A DNA stretch of 41,261 nt, taken from positions 1 through 41,261 of IMG/VR virus record IMGVR_UViG_3300037586_002089; one strand, written 5' to 3'. Both the position numbers and the translations under genes were made by a program. Position 1 is the stretch's first letter; every line of letters starts with the position of its first letter. A model generated the notes under the pieces. That model saw only the letters and a program-made list of their open reading frames with translations. It ran no database searches and was not told where the DNA came from. Shown here piece after piece: positions 24,499-33,251 of the stretch. Source of the DNA: a virus.

Positions 24499-25214
24499 AA
24501 GTATTTGTAGCAACTTGTGATGATTATGTTAGTGCATTAACACCATATGCATATTTATTTAATAAATTTTGGTCTGATGATATAGAAGTAACAGTTCTTA
24601 ATAGAGGAACAATTAGTGAATATGAACTTCCAAAAAACTTTAGTATTATAGCTTTGGGTTCAAATAATGGGTCAAAAGGATGGACTACTGATTTCCATAA
24701 TTATTTTAGTACAGTTGAAGATGATTATTTTATATTTATGCAAGAAGACCACTTTTTTATAAAACCATTTAATGAATATGTTTATGAACAACTATTAACT
24801 TGTTTAGATGATAATATAGGTCGTATTGACCTTACAAATAATTCAATTAATAAATCTTATACAACTTATAGAACAATAATAGACCCTATATATGGTCAGA
24901 GTGATGTAGAAGTTACTGAACTAAGTCAAACATCAATGTATAGAGTTTGTTGTCAACCATCTATTTGGTCAAAAGAATATATGTTGAAATATATGAAACC
25001 AGGTTTAGGAGGACCGTGGGAATTTGAATTACAAGATTATTACAATGATGGATATAAAATATTAGGAACGAATCGTAATTATCCAGTAGTGGTAAGTAAC
25101 GCATTAGTTAAAGGTGAATATAGTAAACATTGGTATAAGTGCATACACGGAGATGATTATTTTGAGTTAGATGATATTATAATTAAACATATGAAGGAAA
25201 ATCAAATAATATGA
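24495..25214 (+). CDS. Glycosyltransferase, GT-A-like
   Basis: A 239 aa protein. It starts KVFVATCDDYVSALTPYAYLFNKFWSDDIEVTVLNRG and has DYFIFMQEDHFFIKPF, where QEDHF fills the D-x-D metal position, and TSMYRVCCQPSIWSKEYMLKYM with GGPWEFELQDYYNDGY as a plausible acceptor/catalytic region. It resembles short phage and LPS-cluster transferases. It overlaps its neighbours as ATGA at both ends, so it belongs to one translational series with the genes around it. Donor sugar unknown. Confidence 0.68.
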   Translation: MKVFVATCDDYVSALTPYAYLFNKFWSDDIEVTVLNRGTISEYELPKNFSIIALGSNNGSKGWTTDFHNYFSTVEDDYFIFMQEDHFFIKPFNEYVYEQLLTCLDDNIGRIDLTNNSINKSYTTYRTIIDPIYGQSDVEVTELSQTSMYRVCCQPSIWSKEYMLKYMKPGLGGPWEFELQDYYNDGYKILGTNRNYPVVVSNALVKGEYSKHWYKCIHGDDYFELDDIIIKHMKENQII

Positions 25215-26308
25215 ATATTTTAATACCAATGGCAGGAGCGGGTTCAAGATTTAAAATAAAAGGGTATGATATACCTAAACCATTAATTAAAGTAGGTAAT
25301 AAATTAATGGTTGAGTTGGCAGTAGAGTCTTTAGATATTGAAGGTCAGTACATATTTATCGTTAGAAAATATGAAAATGAAGAACATAATATTTTATTGA
25401 AAGAAACTTTAAATAAAATTACAGACAAACCTATAATTTACGAAGTAGATTATTTAACTGAAGGAGCTACCGCTACGTGTTTATTAGCGAAAGAATCAAT
25501 AAATAATAATGAACCGTTAATTATAACAAATTGCGATCAAGTTTTAGATTGGTCATCAGATAAATTTATAAATTCAATAAATGAAGAAGATGATGGAGTA
25601 GTTATAACTTATGATTCAAGTAGTCCTAAAAATAGTTATATAAAAGTAGATGAAGATGGGTTAGGTTTAGAGTTAGCAGAAAAAAAACCTATAAGTAATT
25701 TAGCGTTAATTGGATTACATTATTGGAAACACGGTAAAGATTTTATAGTTTCAGCTGAAGAACTGATTAGTAGAGGTAATAAATCTGGAAATGAATATTA
25801 TATAGCACCAACATATAATATATTAATTGAAAATAGTAAAAAAATAAGAAATTATCATTTTGAAAGTGGACAATATCATTCTTTAGGTTCACCTGAAGAT
25901 TATAAAAATTATTTGGGAAAACAAAGAGAATATAAACAAAATAAACCGAAAACTATAATATGTGATTTAGACGGAACAATACTAAAACATTCACATAGAT
26001 TTTCTGTTGTTACACGTAATAAAGCAGAAATATTACCAGGTGTGTTAGAAAAATTTGATGAATGGGATTCAACAGGATGTAGGATTATTTTAATGACCGG
26101 TAGGAAAGAAAGTGCACGAGAAATGACAGAAAAAGATTTAAGAGAATTAGGGTTGTGTTGGGATCAATTAATAATGAATGTAGGTAATGGTGCGAGAGTT
26201 TTAATTAATGATAAATTAACAAAATGGTTACCAGATAGAGCTATAAGTGTTAATGTAGAAACAGATAAAGGATTTGAAACTATTGATTGGGAGGAGATTG
26301 GAATATAA
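25211..26308 (+). CDS. Nucleotidyltransferase-HAD phosphatase fusion
   Basis: A 365 aa two-domain protein. Residues 1 to about 235 are a sugar-phosphate nucleotidyltransferase: MNILIPMAGAGSRFKIKGYDIPKPL is the nucleotide-binding loop and IITNCDQ (about 105-110) the metal-binding site. Residues about 246-365 are a HAD-superfamily domain: IICDLDGTIL (D252, D254) and RIILMTGRK as motif II. It should activate a sugar phosphate to an NDP-sugar and dephosphorylate a related compound. Similar pairs occur in capsule and heptose pathways. The gene at 26650 has the two domains in the reverse order. ATG overlaps the preceding stop. Confidence 0.88.
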   Translation: MNILIPMAGAGSRFKIKGYDIPKPLIKVGNKLMVELAVESLDIEGQYIFIVRKYENEEHNILLKETLNKITDKPIIYEVDYLTEGATATCLLAKESINNNEPLIITNCDQVLDWSSDKFINSINEEDDGVVITYDSSSPKNSYIKVDEDGLGLELAEKKPISNLALIGLHYWKHGKDFIVSAEELISRGNKSGNEYYIAPTYNILIENSKKIRNYHFESGQYHSLGSPEDYKNYLGKQREYKQNKPKTIICDLDGTILKHSHRFSVVTRNKAEILPGVLEKFDEWDSTGCRIILMTGRKESAREMTEKDLRELGLCWDQLIMNVGNGARVLINDKLTKWLPDRAISVNVETDKGFETIDWEEIGI

Positions 26309-26637
26309 TGGATATATTTAAACTTAAAGATATGTTTAAGGGTTGGTTTGTTGGAGACTTTGAACCTACAGCATATAAAACAAAAGATTTTGAAGTTTGT
26401 TATAGAGTACACCCAAAAGGTGAACAATGGGAATGGCATTATCATAAAGATATTACTGAAATAAATTTATTAGTTAGTGGTAAAATGATAATGCAGGGGA
26501 AAGAGTTAAACACAGGAGATATTTTTATTGTTAAACCATATGAAATAGCAGACCCAGATTTTTTAGAAGATTGTGGTATTATATGTGTAAAAACTCCGAG
26601 TAAAGTCGGTGATAAAGTAGTATTTAAAGTTGATTAA
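26308..26637 (+). CDS. Small cupin protein
   Basis: A 109 aa protein (ATG 26308, with GGAGGAG at 26290-26296, TAATG overlap). The EWHYHKDITEINLLVSGKMIMQGKELNTGDIFIVKPYEIADPDF stretch is a single cupin barrel: H-x-H, E, then the G(D)xxxxP turn of motif 1 and the second motif further on. Cupins in sugar clusters serve as epimerases, isomerases or metal-bound enzymes, but this one has no clear subfamily. Placed between the two nucleotidyltransferase/HAD genes, so it likely acts on the same sugar. Confidence 0.75.
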   Translation: MDIFKLKDMFKGWFVGDFEPTAYKTKDFEVCYRVHPKGEQWEWHYHKDITEINLLVSGKMIMQGKELNTGDIFIVKPYEIADPDFLEDCGIICVKTPSKVGDKVVFKVD

Positions 26638-26649
26638 AGGGGAGTTATT

Positions 26650-28065
26650 GTGGATAAAAATAATGTAAATACAACACGTATTAAATTAATAATTTTTGAT
26701 TTAGATGGAGTATTAGTTGACGCAAGAGAAATACATTATGAAGCGTTGAATAAAGCGTTATCACATATAAATCAAAAATATATTATAAATCGAGATGAAC
26801 ATTTGTCAACATACGACGGATTATCAACTACTAAAAAATTAAATATGCTTACAACAAATAAAGGACTACCTGAAAACTTACATGATACTGTATGGAAATT
26901 AAAACAAGAAATGACCTTAAAGATTATTGATGGATTTAATGTAGATGATAGAATCAGAGGTATACTAAGAAGTTTAAAATCAGAAGGTTATAAATTAGCA
27001 TGTGCAACTAATTCAATTAGAGAAACGGCTAAATTACAATTAATTAGAAAAGGTTTTTTTGAATATATTGATTTTATGTATTCTAATCAGGATGTAAAAA
27101 ATTCAAAACCAAATTCAGAAATGTATTTAAAGTGTATGATTAAGGCGGAAGTAAATCCAAATGAAACTGTAATTGTAGAAGATTCACATATAGGTAGAAA
27201 AGGTGCTTTAAGTAGTGGAGCAATTTTATGTTCTGTAAAAAATACTGAAGATGTTAGTTATGATAAAATTAAAAAAGTAATTAAGACAACGGATAGAGAT
27301 GGAGAAATTAAACCTAAGTGGCAAGGAGATACAATGAATGTATTAATACCGATGGCAGGAGCCGGAAAACGATTTGAAAAAGTTGGTTATAGTTTTCCAA
27401 AACCATTAGTTGATGTAGAAGGAAAACCCATGATACAACTGGTAGTGGAAAGTTTAAACATAGAAGCTAAGTATATTTATGTTGTACAAAAAAAACATTA
27501 TGAAAAGTATAATTTAAAACATTTATTAAACTTAATTTCACCCAACTGTGAAATTGTACAGATAGATGGAATAACTGAAGGTGCGGCGTGTACAACATTA
27601 TTAGCAGAAAAATATATTAATAATGATGAACCATTATTAATGGCAAATTCAGACCAGTATCTTGATTGGAATAGTAATGAGTTTATGTATTCTATGATAG
27701 CAGATGATATTGATGGAGGGATATTAACATTTAAATCAACACACCCGAAATGGAGTTTTGCAAAACTTGATGATAACGGATACGTTGAAAGAGTAGCTGA
27801 GAAAGACCCAATTAGTAATATAGCTACAGTTGGTGTATATTTTTGGACAAGAGGTTCTGATTATATAAAATATTGTAAACAAATGTTAGATAAAGATGTT
27901 AGAACTAATAATGAATTTTATGTATGTCCTGTTTATAATGAAGCAATAGAAGATGGTAAAAAGATAAAGACATATCATATTGATAGAAAACAGATGTGGG
28001 GATTAGGAACACCAGAAGATTTAGATAGATATGTAAAAGAATTTGAGAGTAGGAATGCAACTTAA
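26650..28065 (+). CDS. HAD phosphatase-nucleotidyltransferase fusion
   Basis: A 471 aa two-domain protein. Residues 1 to about 225 form a HAD domain of the beta-phosphoglucomutase/phosphatase type: IIFDLDGVLVDAREIHYEALN (D17, D19), LACATNSIRETA (motif II), a KPNSEMYLKCM helix with motif III lysine, and VIVEDSHIG (motif IV). Residues 229-471 form a nucleotidyltransferase with MNVLIPMAGAGKRFEK (the loop) and LLMANSDQYLDW. This half is a close paralogue of the N-terminal half of the protein at 25211. The start is GTG 26650 with GGGGAG upstream. An ATG at residue 229 has its own AAGGAG, so the second domain may also be made separately. Confidence 0.88.
   Translation: MDKNNVNTTRIKLIIFDLDGVLVDAREIHYEALNKALSHINQKYIINRDEHLSTYDGLSTTKKLNMLTTNKGLPENLHDTVWKLKQEMTLKIIDGFNVDDRIRGILRSLKSEGYKLACATNSIRETAKLQLIRKGFFEYIDFMYSNQDVKNSKPNSEMYLKCMIKAEVNPNETVIVEDSHIGRKGALSSGAILCSVKNTEDVSYDKIKKVIKTTDRDGEIKPKWQGDTMNVLIPMAGAGKRFEKVGYSFPKPLVDVEGKPMIQLVVESLNIEAKYIYVVQKKHYEKYNLKHLLNLISPNCEIVQIDGITEGAACTTLLAEKYINNDEPLLMANSDQYLDWNSNEFMYSMIADDIDGGILTFKSTHPKWSFAKLDDNGYVERVAEKDPISNIATVGVYFWTRGSDYIKYCKQMLDKDVRTNNEFYVCPVYNEAIEDGKKIKTYHIDRKQMWGLGTPEDLDRYVKEFESRNAT
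27323..27336 (+). promoter_or_regulatory. Internal ribosome binding site and start within the HAD-NT fusion
   Basis: AAGGAG (27323-27328) lies 5 bases before the in-frame ATG 27334, exactly where the nucleotidyltransferase domain begins (MNVLIPMAG). It would let a separate 243-residue nucleotidyltransferase be translated from the same message. The same MN(I/V)LIPMAG start is the true N-terminus of the sister gene at 25211. It may be the relic of two genes that were fused by loss of a stop codon. Confidence 0.5.
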
Positions 28066-28795
28066 ATTAGAAGATATATTAAATCACAAAAAATTAGATT
28101 ATTCATTAGAAGTTGTAGAATCTATCAATAAAGATATGATTGGTAGAGTAGCTATGAATGCTGAACACGGAGCAACTCATATTTTATATTTAGTTAAAGA
28201 GTTGATGGGAGATACGTGTAAGAAAGTTTTAGATATTGGAACTTTATGGGGCGGTTCTATGTTAACAATGATGCAGACTGTATACAAATCACATTATGTT
28301 TCAATTGATTATTTTAATGGTTACTATAAAAGTAGAACAGGACTTACAGAAGACCCTGTAAGTGGGGGGACTAACACAATTTCTTCAGTAAATAGTAATG
28401 TAGTAAAACATAATAAACATAAACATTTATATAATCTGATAGAAGGTTCATCACACGATTCATCAGTTATTGAAAAAGTTAATTCTATATTAGGGAGTTC
28501 AATAGATTTATTATTTATAGACGGAGACCATACAAAAAAGGGTGTAATACAAGATTGGGATGACTATGCTAAACTTGTAAGTGAAGGTGGTATAGTAATA
28601 TTTGATGATTATTGGTCAGGAAATTTAGCAGAACACGCATGGGTACATAAAGCTCATTGGACTGAACCTAAAGCGATGGATATAGTGGGGGCTTATGAAG
28701 AAATAAAAACACGTTCAGATTTTTTAACAGAGTGGACAGAAGTAGGATTGATAAAAGATAAAAAAATAGTACAAAGGAAAAAAGATGGAATCTAA
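28055..28795 (+). CDS. Class I SAM-dependent methyltransferase
   Basis: A 246 aa protein of the Methyltransf_24/CmcI-like group. KKVLDIGTLWGGSMLTMMQT is motif I (SAM-binding GxxxGG), LLFIDGDHTKKGVIQDWDDY is the acidic-metal region (D-H), and GGIVIFDDYWSG is the product-release segment. Such enzymes methylate sugar hydroxyls or polyketides; here a sugar is likely. ATG 28055 is chosen over TTG 28043 because of the GAGAG and AGG sequences just upstream; it overlaps the previous gene by 11 bases. Confidence 0.84.
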   Translation: MQLKLEDILNHKKLDYSLEVVESINKDMIGRVAMNAEHGATHILYLVKELMGDTCKKVLDIGTLWGGSMLTMMQTVYKSHYVSIDYFNGYYKSRTGLTEDPVSGGTNTISSVNSNVVKHNKHKHLYNLIEGSSHDSSVIEKVNSILGSSIDLLFIDGDHTKKGVIQDWDDYAKLVSEGGIVIFDDYWSGNLAEHAWVHKAHWTEPKAMDIVGAYEEIKTRSDFLTEWTEVGLIKDKKIVQRKKDGI

Positions 28796-29768
28796 ATTTA
28801 CATTAGAATATCTAAAATCTATAGAGAGAGATGAATTTATACATTGGACTGGTGTTCATGTCGGACCAGGTACGGGTAAATGGGGATTTAATATAGGACA
28901 TATTTGGAATGATAAATTAAAATCATTTTTAAAAGAAAATAAAAAAGTTAAATTCATTACTGATACACAAGGAGATTCACCTAATTGGATGAGTAGATAT
29001 TTTGAAGATTATGATATTATTTTGGGTACAAATGATGATGCGGGTATATTAAAAGTAACAGATAAACAATCAACTGGAGTTAAAGGTGTACTAATTGATA
29101 ATATAAATTCATTTTTAGCAAAAACTAAAAGAACTGTAAATTTAGATGTGGAAGATTTATATGTGGTAACTTCACCAGAACCACACGGAGGTAATTTTCC
29201 TGAAATATATGATATATACAATACACCGAAAAATATAAAAAGAATATATAGTAAAGGTTTGATGTGTGTTGATAATGATAAATTTAGACCCGTACCAAAC
29301 GGTTTATGTAATATTACAATCGAACTAATAAGAGATAAAGTATTATTTAATGAAAAAAAGAGAGATGATAATTTAGTCGTCTTTAATTTCAGATTAGGTA
29401 CTAACGCGGAACGAGATGAAATTGTGTACTATTTCCGAGATAAAAGTTGGGCAACTGAAGGTGTAGGTAGACAGTTTGAATATTTGAGAGAAATGTATCA
29501 TCATAAATTTGCAATCTCACCTGAGAGTTGTTGTGCGGATTCACATAGAACTTGGGAAGCTATGTACATTGGTGTTATACCTATTGTTCAAAAGACACTC
29601 GGTATGAGTTGGTACGATGATTTACCTATATTACAAGTTGATGATATATGTAGTCTTACAGAAGAATTTTTAGAAGACAAATATAAAGAAATGATGGATA
29701 AAGAATATAATTTAGAAAAGTTAAAAATGTCATATTGGTTGAATCAAATAAGTGAAGATATTAAATAA
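28785..29768 (+). CDS. Exostosin-like glycosyltransferase
   Basis: A 327 aa protein with C-terminal homology to the exostosin (GT47-like) family: HKFAISPESCCADSHRTWEAMYIGVIPIVQK (about 247-277) with a donor-binding RTWEAMYIG helix, then WYDDLPILQVDDICSLTEEFLEDKY. The N-terminal half is a GT-B acceptor domain (KVKFITDTQGDSPNWMSRYFEDYDIILG). It lies in a run of transferases. Overlap with the methyltransferase is 11 bases. Sugar specificity not deducible. Confidence 0.78.
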   Translation: MESKFTLEYLKSIERDEFIHWTGVHVGPGTGKWGFNIGHIWNDKLKSFLKENKKVKFITDTQGDSPNWMSRYFEDYDIILGTNDDAGILKVTDKQSTGVKGVLIDNINSFLAKTKRTVNLDVEDLYVVTSPEPHGGNFPEIYDIYNTPKNIKRIYSKGLMCVDNDKFRPVPNGLCNITIELIRDKVLFNEKKRDDNLVVFNFRLGTNAERDEIVYYFRDKSWATEGVGRQFEYLREMYHHKFAISPESCCADSHRTWEAMYIGVIPIVQKTLGMSWYDDLPILQVDDICSLTEEFLEDKYKEMMDKEYNLEKLKMSYWLNQISEDIK

Positions 29769-30493
29769 TGGTAGAAAAAAATTACTATAAAGATAAAAAA
29801 GAAAGATGTTTTGTAGTTGGTACAGGTACTTCATTAAATGAATTAGATTTATCATTATTAAAAGATGAAGTTACAATAGGTATTAATTTAATTTTACTTA
29901 AAGAAGATTTTACACCAGATTATCTCTGTATAGCAGATACTACAGTTATGGAAAACCATTATCATGCTATTTTTAATGATAAAATGAATGACGGCTGGTA
30001 TGTGATATGTAACAGATGTATGATTGCAGATAAATATTCGAACGGACACGGTAATTGTCATAACAATCCTGGTTCTACTTGTAGAGGAATTAATTTAGAT
30101 AGTAAATATGAAAATATTTATATAGTTAAACACAATGAAAAAAGTGGTATTCATATAAATCATATGGAAAATAGAGAAACGTTATTAAAAACAGATGAGT
30201 ATTATATAGATACAAATTTAGAAACAATTACAGCGTATGGAGGAAGCACTATAGATAACTTAGCTATACCTTTAGCAGTATACTTAGGATTTAAGGATAT
30301 TTATTTGTTAGGTTGTGATGGTGGTTGGGACCACTTTTATGATAGTGTAAGAAAAGAAGGAAAACGAGAATGGATAAATTATAATCACGTTAAAAAAGAA
30401 CTTGACAAGCATAGCATAAATTTAATAAATTGTGATGCAACAAACACCTTTCCTGAACTTGAATATCAAAAATTAGAGGATATTTTAAAATGA
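29768..30493 (+). CDS. MptE/DUF115- or GT42-like glycosyltransferase
   Basis: A 241 aa protein. CFVVGTGTSLNELDLSLLKDEVTIGINLILLKEDFTPDYLCIAD is the start of the MptE-like/DUF115 and GT42 sialyltransferase-type fold (GxGxSL, then xGxN and PDY.x.D). IDNLAIPLAVYLGFKDIYLLGCDGGWDHF is the second half-signature. In polysaccharide clusters such proteins may be sugar (sialic-acid-type) transferases; in archaea MptE is a pterin pyrophosphokinase. The next genes include a CMP-sugar synthetase-like protein, so a CMP-sugar transferase is a fair guess. The stop overlaps the YjbQ gene as ATGA. Confidence 0.65.
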   Translation: MVEKNYYKDKKERCFVVGTGTSLNELDLSLLKDEVTIGINLILLKEDFTPDYLCIADTTVMENHYHAIFNDKMNDGWYVICNRCMIADKYSNGHGNCHNNPGSTCRGINLDSKYENIYIVKHNEKSGIHINHMENRETLLKTDEYYIDTNLETITAYGGSTIDNLAIPLAVYLGFKDIYLLGCDGGWDHFYDSVRKEGKREWINYNHVKKELDKHSINLINCDATNTFPELEYQKLEDILK

Positions 30494-30942
30494 AAAAAAC
30501 TATTAAAATAAAAACAGATAAACTTTTTACAATACTTACACCTGAAGTTGCTGCGTATGCAAAAGAGTGGGGTAAAAGTGGATTAGTTAATATGTACACA
30601 ACACATACTACTACTTCATTGAGAGTACTTGAAAATGAAACATTGCATCACGCTGATATAAGATTTTGGCTTGATAAATATTTACCAAAACATAAACCAG
30701 AAAATAGAAGATATCTACATGATTTGATATCCTTACGTAATGACGTACCTCAAGGAGAAAGAATTAATGCATACGCTCATATGAGAACACTATTTTTTAA
30801 TACATCAGAAATAGTACCAATTGAAAATGGTGAATTGATGTTGGGTAAGTGGCAAGATATACATTTTATAGAGTTAGATCCAGGTGATGAAGTTTATCCA
30901 CTTCAAGAGAGAACTATTGTTTGTACATTTATTGAAGAATGA
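30490..30942 (+). CDS. YjbQ / UPF0047-family protein
   Basis: A 150 aa protein with the YjbQ signature: NMYTTHTTTSLRVLENE (HTT motif), INAYAHMRTLFFNTSEIVPIENGELMLGKWQDIHFIELDPGD (the H and the GxWQ-I motif). The family has a trimeric fold, and some members complement thiamine-phosphate synthase mutants, but the main role is unclear. It sits in the middle of sugar genes with ATGA overlaps on both sides, so it is co-translated with them; a metabolic or repair function for the sugar pathway is inference only. Confidence 0.88.
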   Translation: MKKTIKIKTDKLFTILTPEVAAYAKEWGKSGLVNMYTTHTTTSLRVLENETLHHADIRFWLDKYLPKHKPENRRYLHDLISLRNDVPQGERINAYAHMRTLFFNTSEIVPIENGELMLGKWQDIHFIELDPGDEVYPLQERTIVCTFIEE

Positions 30943-31607
30943 AATTTTTTATAATAATAAAAGAAGAATCAGAAAGATTACCCAATAAAAACTTTCTTAC
31001 TTTAGGTGGTATACCATTATATAGGCATTTGTTAAATGAGTTGGCACTCGAAGATGTATATATAGATACAGATAGTGATAGAATATTTAATGAATGTAAA
31101 ACTTTAACTAATATAACTTGTTATAAAAGAGATTCAAGATTTGTTGAGATGGAGAATAATATTGAATTTGGAGTAAGTCCGGTACTATTTATGATTGAAA
31201 ACTTTTTAAATAAATTTGTTGTTGATGAAGATGAAATAATAATAACACCTCATGTAACATCACCTTTTATAAAGTTAAAAACTATACTAAAAGCTACTGA
31301 AATGTCAACTAAAGGTTATGATACAGTATGTGCGTGTACAGAACATAAAGAATTTACATATTTCAAAGGACAACCGGTAAATTTTAATCCTGAAGAAGTT
31401 CCTAAAACACAGAATTTAGAACCAGTTATAATGGGTAATGGAGCTTTCTTTATATTCACGAAAAAAGAATTTATGAAGAATAAGAATAGAACGAGTGAAA
31501 ATAATTATTTTTATCCGATACAATTACCTGAGAGTATAGAGATAGATACTTTTGAAGATTTTAAACTAGCAGAGTTATATAGTGAAAGAAACAATAGAAT
31601 TAGTTGA
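30939..31607 (+). CDS. CMP-sugar synthetase-like cytidylyltransferase
   Basis: A 222 aa protein of the NeuA/KdsB type. It begins FFIIIKEESERLPNKNFLTLGGIPLYRHLL, in which ERLPNKN is the family's CTP-binding loop, and has DVYIDTDSDRIF and EIIITPHVTSPFI (QxTSP-like) with GNGAFFIFTKKEF as later elements. It would activate a keto-acid sugar (a sialic, ulosonic or similar acid) with CTP. No NeuB-type synthase is in the window, but the next gene is a DRE-TIM aldolase which might supply the keto-acid. ATGA overlap with YjbQ. The usual N-terminal R of the family is present in SERLPNKN. Confidence 0.82.
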   Translation: MKFFIIIKEESERLPNKNFLTLGGIPLYRHLLNELALEDVYIDTDSDRIFNECKTLTNITCYKRDSRFVEMENNIEFGVSPVLFMIENFLNKFVVDEDEIIITPHVTSPFIKLKTILKATEMSTKGYDTVCACTEHKEFTYFKGQPVNFNPEEVPKTQNLEPVIMGNGAFFIFTKKEFMKNKNRTSENNYFYPIQLPESIEIDTFEDFKLAELYSERNNRIS

Positions 31608-32556
31608 TGTTACATTAAGAGACGGTGGATTTACTTGTGATTTCGATTGGCCAATAGAATTTGCACAAGAGTATTATAATTTAATGAGTGAATTAGATGT
31701 TAGTTATGTAGAGATGGGTTATTGGAAACAAACAGCGAAAAGTAAGAATAGATTTTTTAATTTAGATATAGATACAGTCAAAAAAGTTACAGGTGAACAA
31801 GGTAAAAATAATATATCTGTTATGATTGACTATTCTTATTGTAGTAAAGATTTAAACGACTATCCTACAGATAATCAAAATGAAATTAAAATGATTAGAA
31901 TGACTTGTAGAAAAGATATGGTTAAAGAGGGATTTGAATTTGCCGTTAAACTAAAAAAACATACTGGTTTAGTTATAGCATTTAATCTTTTTAATACGAC
32001 CAATTATATAGATGATGAACTCAATTCTGCACTTGATATTGTTCTTGATTCTGATTTTGATATTATAGGTTTTGCAGATACACACGGACATTTAAATTTA
32101 CATAGAGATATAAAAAGATATGAACAATTTTTCAAGAGGATAATAGATTCTGGAAAGAAAACTTGTTTTCATCTACACAATCATACTGGTAAAGCTTATA
32201 TGAATTATATTAAGTGTCTTGAAAGTCCTTATGTAGATTACTGTGATACATCAGTAATGTCTCTTGGAAAGGGTGCCGGTAATTTAAAATTAGAGAATGT
32301 ACTTGATGATGATAAAGCATTGAAATTGAATGAGTTTATTCACAAATATTATGAAGCCTTATTTAAGAAAACAGTAAGTCCATATCTTATGGTAACTGGA
32401 AGATATGGTATTACAGACCACTATGCAACACAAGCTAGAAAATTAAATGTACCAATGAGTAAGTTTATTCTATTTTGTGATTTAGTAAAAGGATTAGATA
32501 GAGATAATTTTAATAAAGAATTGTTGTTACTATATTATCATGGAGTGGAAATATAA
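31582..32556 (+). CDS. DRE-TIM metallolyase / aldolase (HMGL-like)
   Basis: A 324 aa TIM-barrel enzyme. LVDVTLRDGGFTCDF is the DRE/LRDG motif of the HMGL-like and 4-hydroxy-2-oxovalerate aldolase superfamily, and CFHLHNHTGKAY is the metal-binding HxH pair. GFADTHGHLN, with the HGH, lies on the same barrel. It would make or break a C-C bond with pyruvate or an acyl-CoA. In LPS and capsule clusters a related 'aldolase catalytic domain' protein often sits by CMP-sugar synthetases. GTG 31582 overlaps the previous gene by 26 bases. The substrate is unknown. Confidence 0.83.
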   Translation: MKETIELVDVTLRDGGFTCDFDWPIEFAQEYYNLMSELDVSYVEMGYWKQTAKSKNRFFNLDIDTVKKVTGEQGKNNISVMIDYSYCSKDLNDYPTDNQNEIKMIRMTCRKDMVKEGFEFAVKLKKHTGLVIAFNLFNTTNYIDDELNSALDIVLDSDFDIIGFADTHGHLNLHRDIKRYEQFFKRIIDSGKKTCFHLHNHTGKAYMNYIKCLESPYVDYCDTSVMSLGKGAGNLKLENVLDDDKALKLNEFIHKYYEALFKKTVSPYLMVTGRYGITDHYATQARKLNVPMSKFILFCDLVKGLDRDNFNKELLLLYYHGVEI

Positions 32557-33251
32557 TGAAGAATGTTTTAATCACAGGAATGAGTGCTGGATTAGGGAAA
32601 GCTTTAGCTGAAAAGTACTCTGAGACAGGATATACCGTATCTGGATTGAGTAGAAGCGAAGTTAAAGGGTATAATCATATTGAATGTGATCTTATATGGA
32701 AACATCAAATTCCTGAAAAATTACGAACTTTGCTAAAAGATGTAAGTGAAATTGATGTGGTTATCCTTAATGCGGGTGTTCTCGGTCAAATTGAATTTTC
32801 AAATAAAGTAGTTTTACCCGAACTAGAAAGAGTACTTGATATTAATACATTATCTAATAAAATGATTATTGATTATTTAATTAATAAGAAAATTGAAGTT
32901 AAACAAGTAGTAGCAATATCTTCGGGTGCAGCAATTAATACATATACAGGTTGGGGAAATTATTCTATTTCTAAAGCAGCACTTAATATGATGATGAAAG
33001 TTTATGCAATTGAAAATCCTAAAACACATTTTTTATCACTTTCACCAGGACCAGTAAATACTTCAATGCAAGATTTTATATGTGAAGAAGTAGATGGGGA
33101 GAAATTTGAATGGAAAAAAAAGTTTGTAGAATTAAGAGAAAATAATGAAGCTCCTTCTGCAGATGAGGCTGCAGAGAAGATTTATGAGTTATTACCACAA
33201 TTAAAAGAAGAACTTGAAAGTGGTAGTTTTATAGATGTGAGGGAGTTATAG
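32556..33251 (+). CDS. Short-chain dehydrogenase/reductase
   Basis: A 231 aa SDR. KNVLITGMSAGLGKALAEKY is the NAD(P)-binding TGxxxGxG, ILNAGVLG is the NAG motif, and AISSGAAINTYTGWGNYSISKAALN carries the catalytic Ser and YSISK (Tyr-x3-Lys). All catalytic residues are present. SLSPGPVNTSM matches the PG motif. It would reduce a keto group, probably in the CMP-sugar branch, given that the aldolase and CMP-sugar synthetase are just upstream. Starts on the last base of the previous stop (TAATG). Confidence 0.88.
   Translation: MKNVLITGMSAGLGKALAEKYSETGYTVSGLSRSEVKGYNHIECDLIWKHQIPEKLRTLLKDVSEIDVVILNAGVLGQIEFSNKVVLPELERVLDINTLSNKMIIDYLINKKIEVKQVVAISSGAAINTYTGWGNYSISKAALNMMMKVYAIENPKTHFLSLSPGPVNTSMQDFICEEVDGEKFEWKKKFVELRENNEAPSADEAAEKIYELLPQLKEELESGSFIDVREL

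Noticed and set aside
30939-31607. Complete sialic, legionaminic or KDO pathway
   Set aside because: Only the CMP-sugar synthetase-like gene is present; no NeuB/PEP-condensing synthase or KdsA-type gene was seen.
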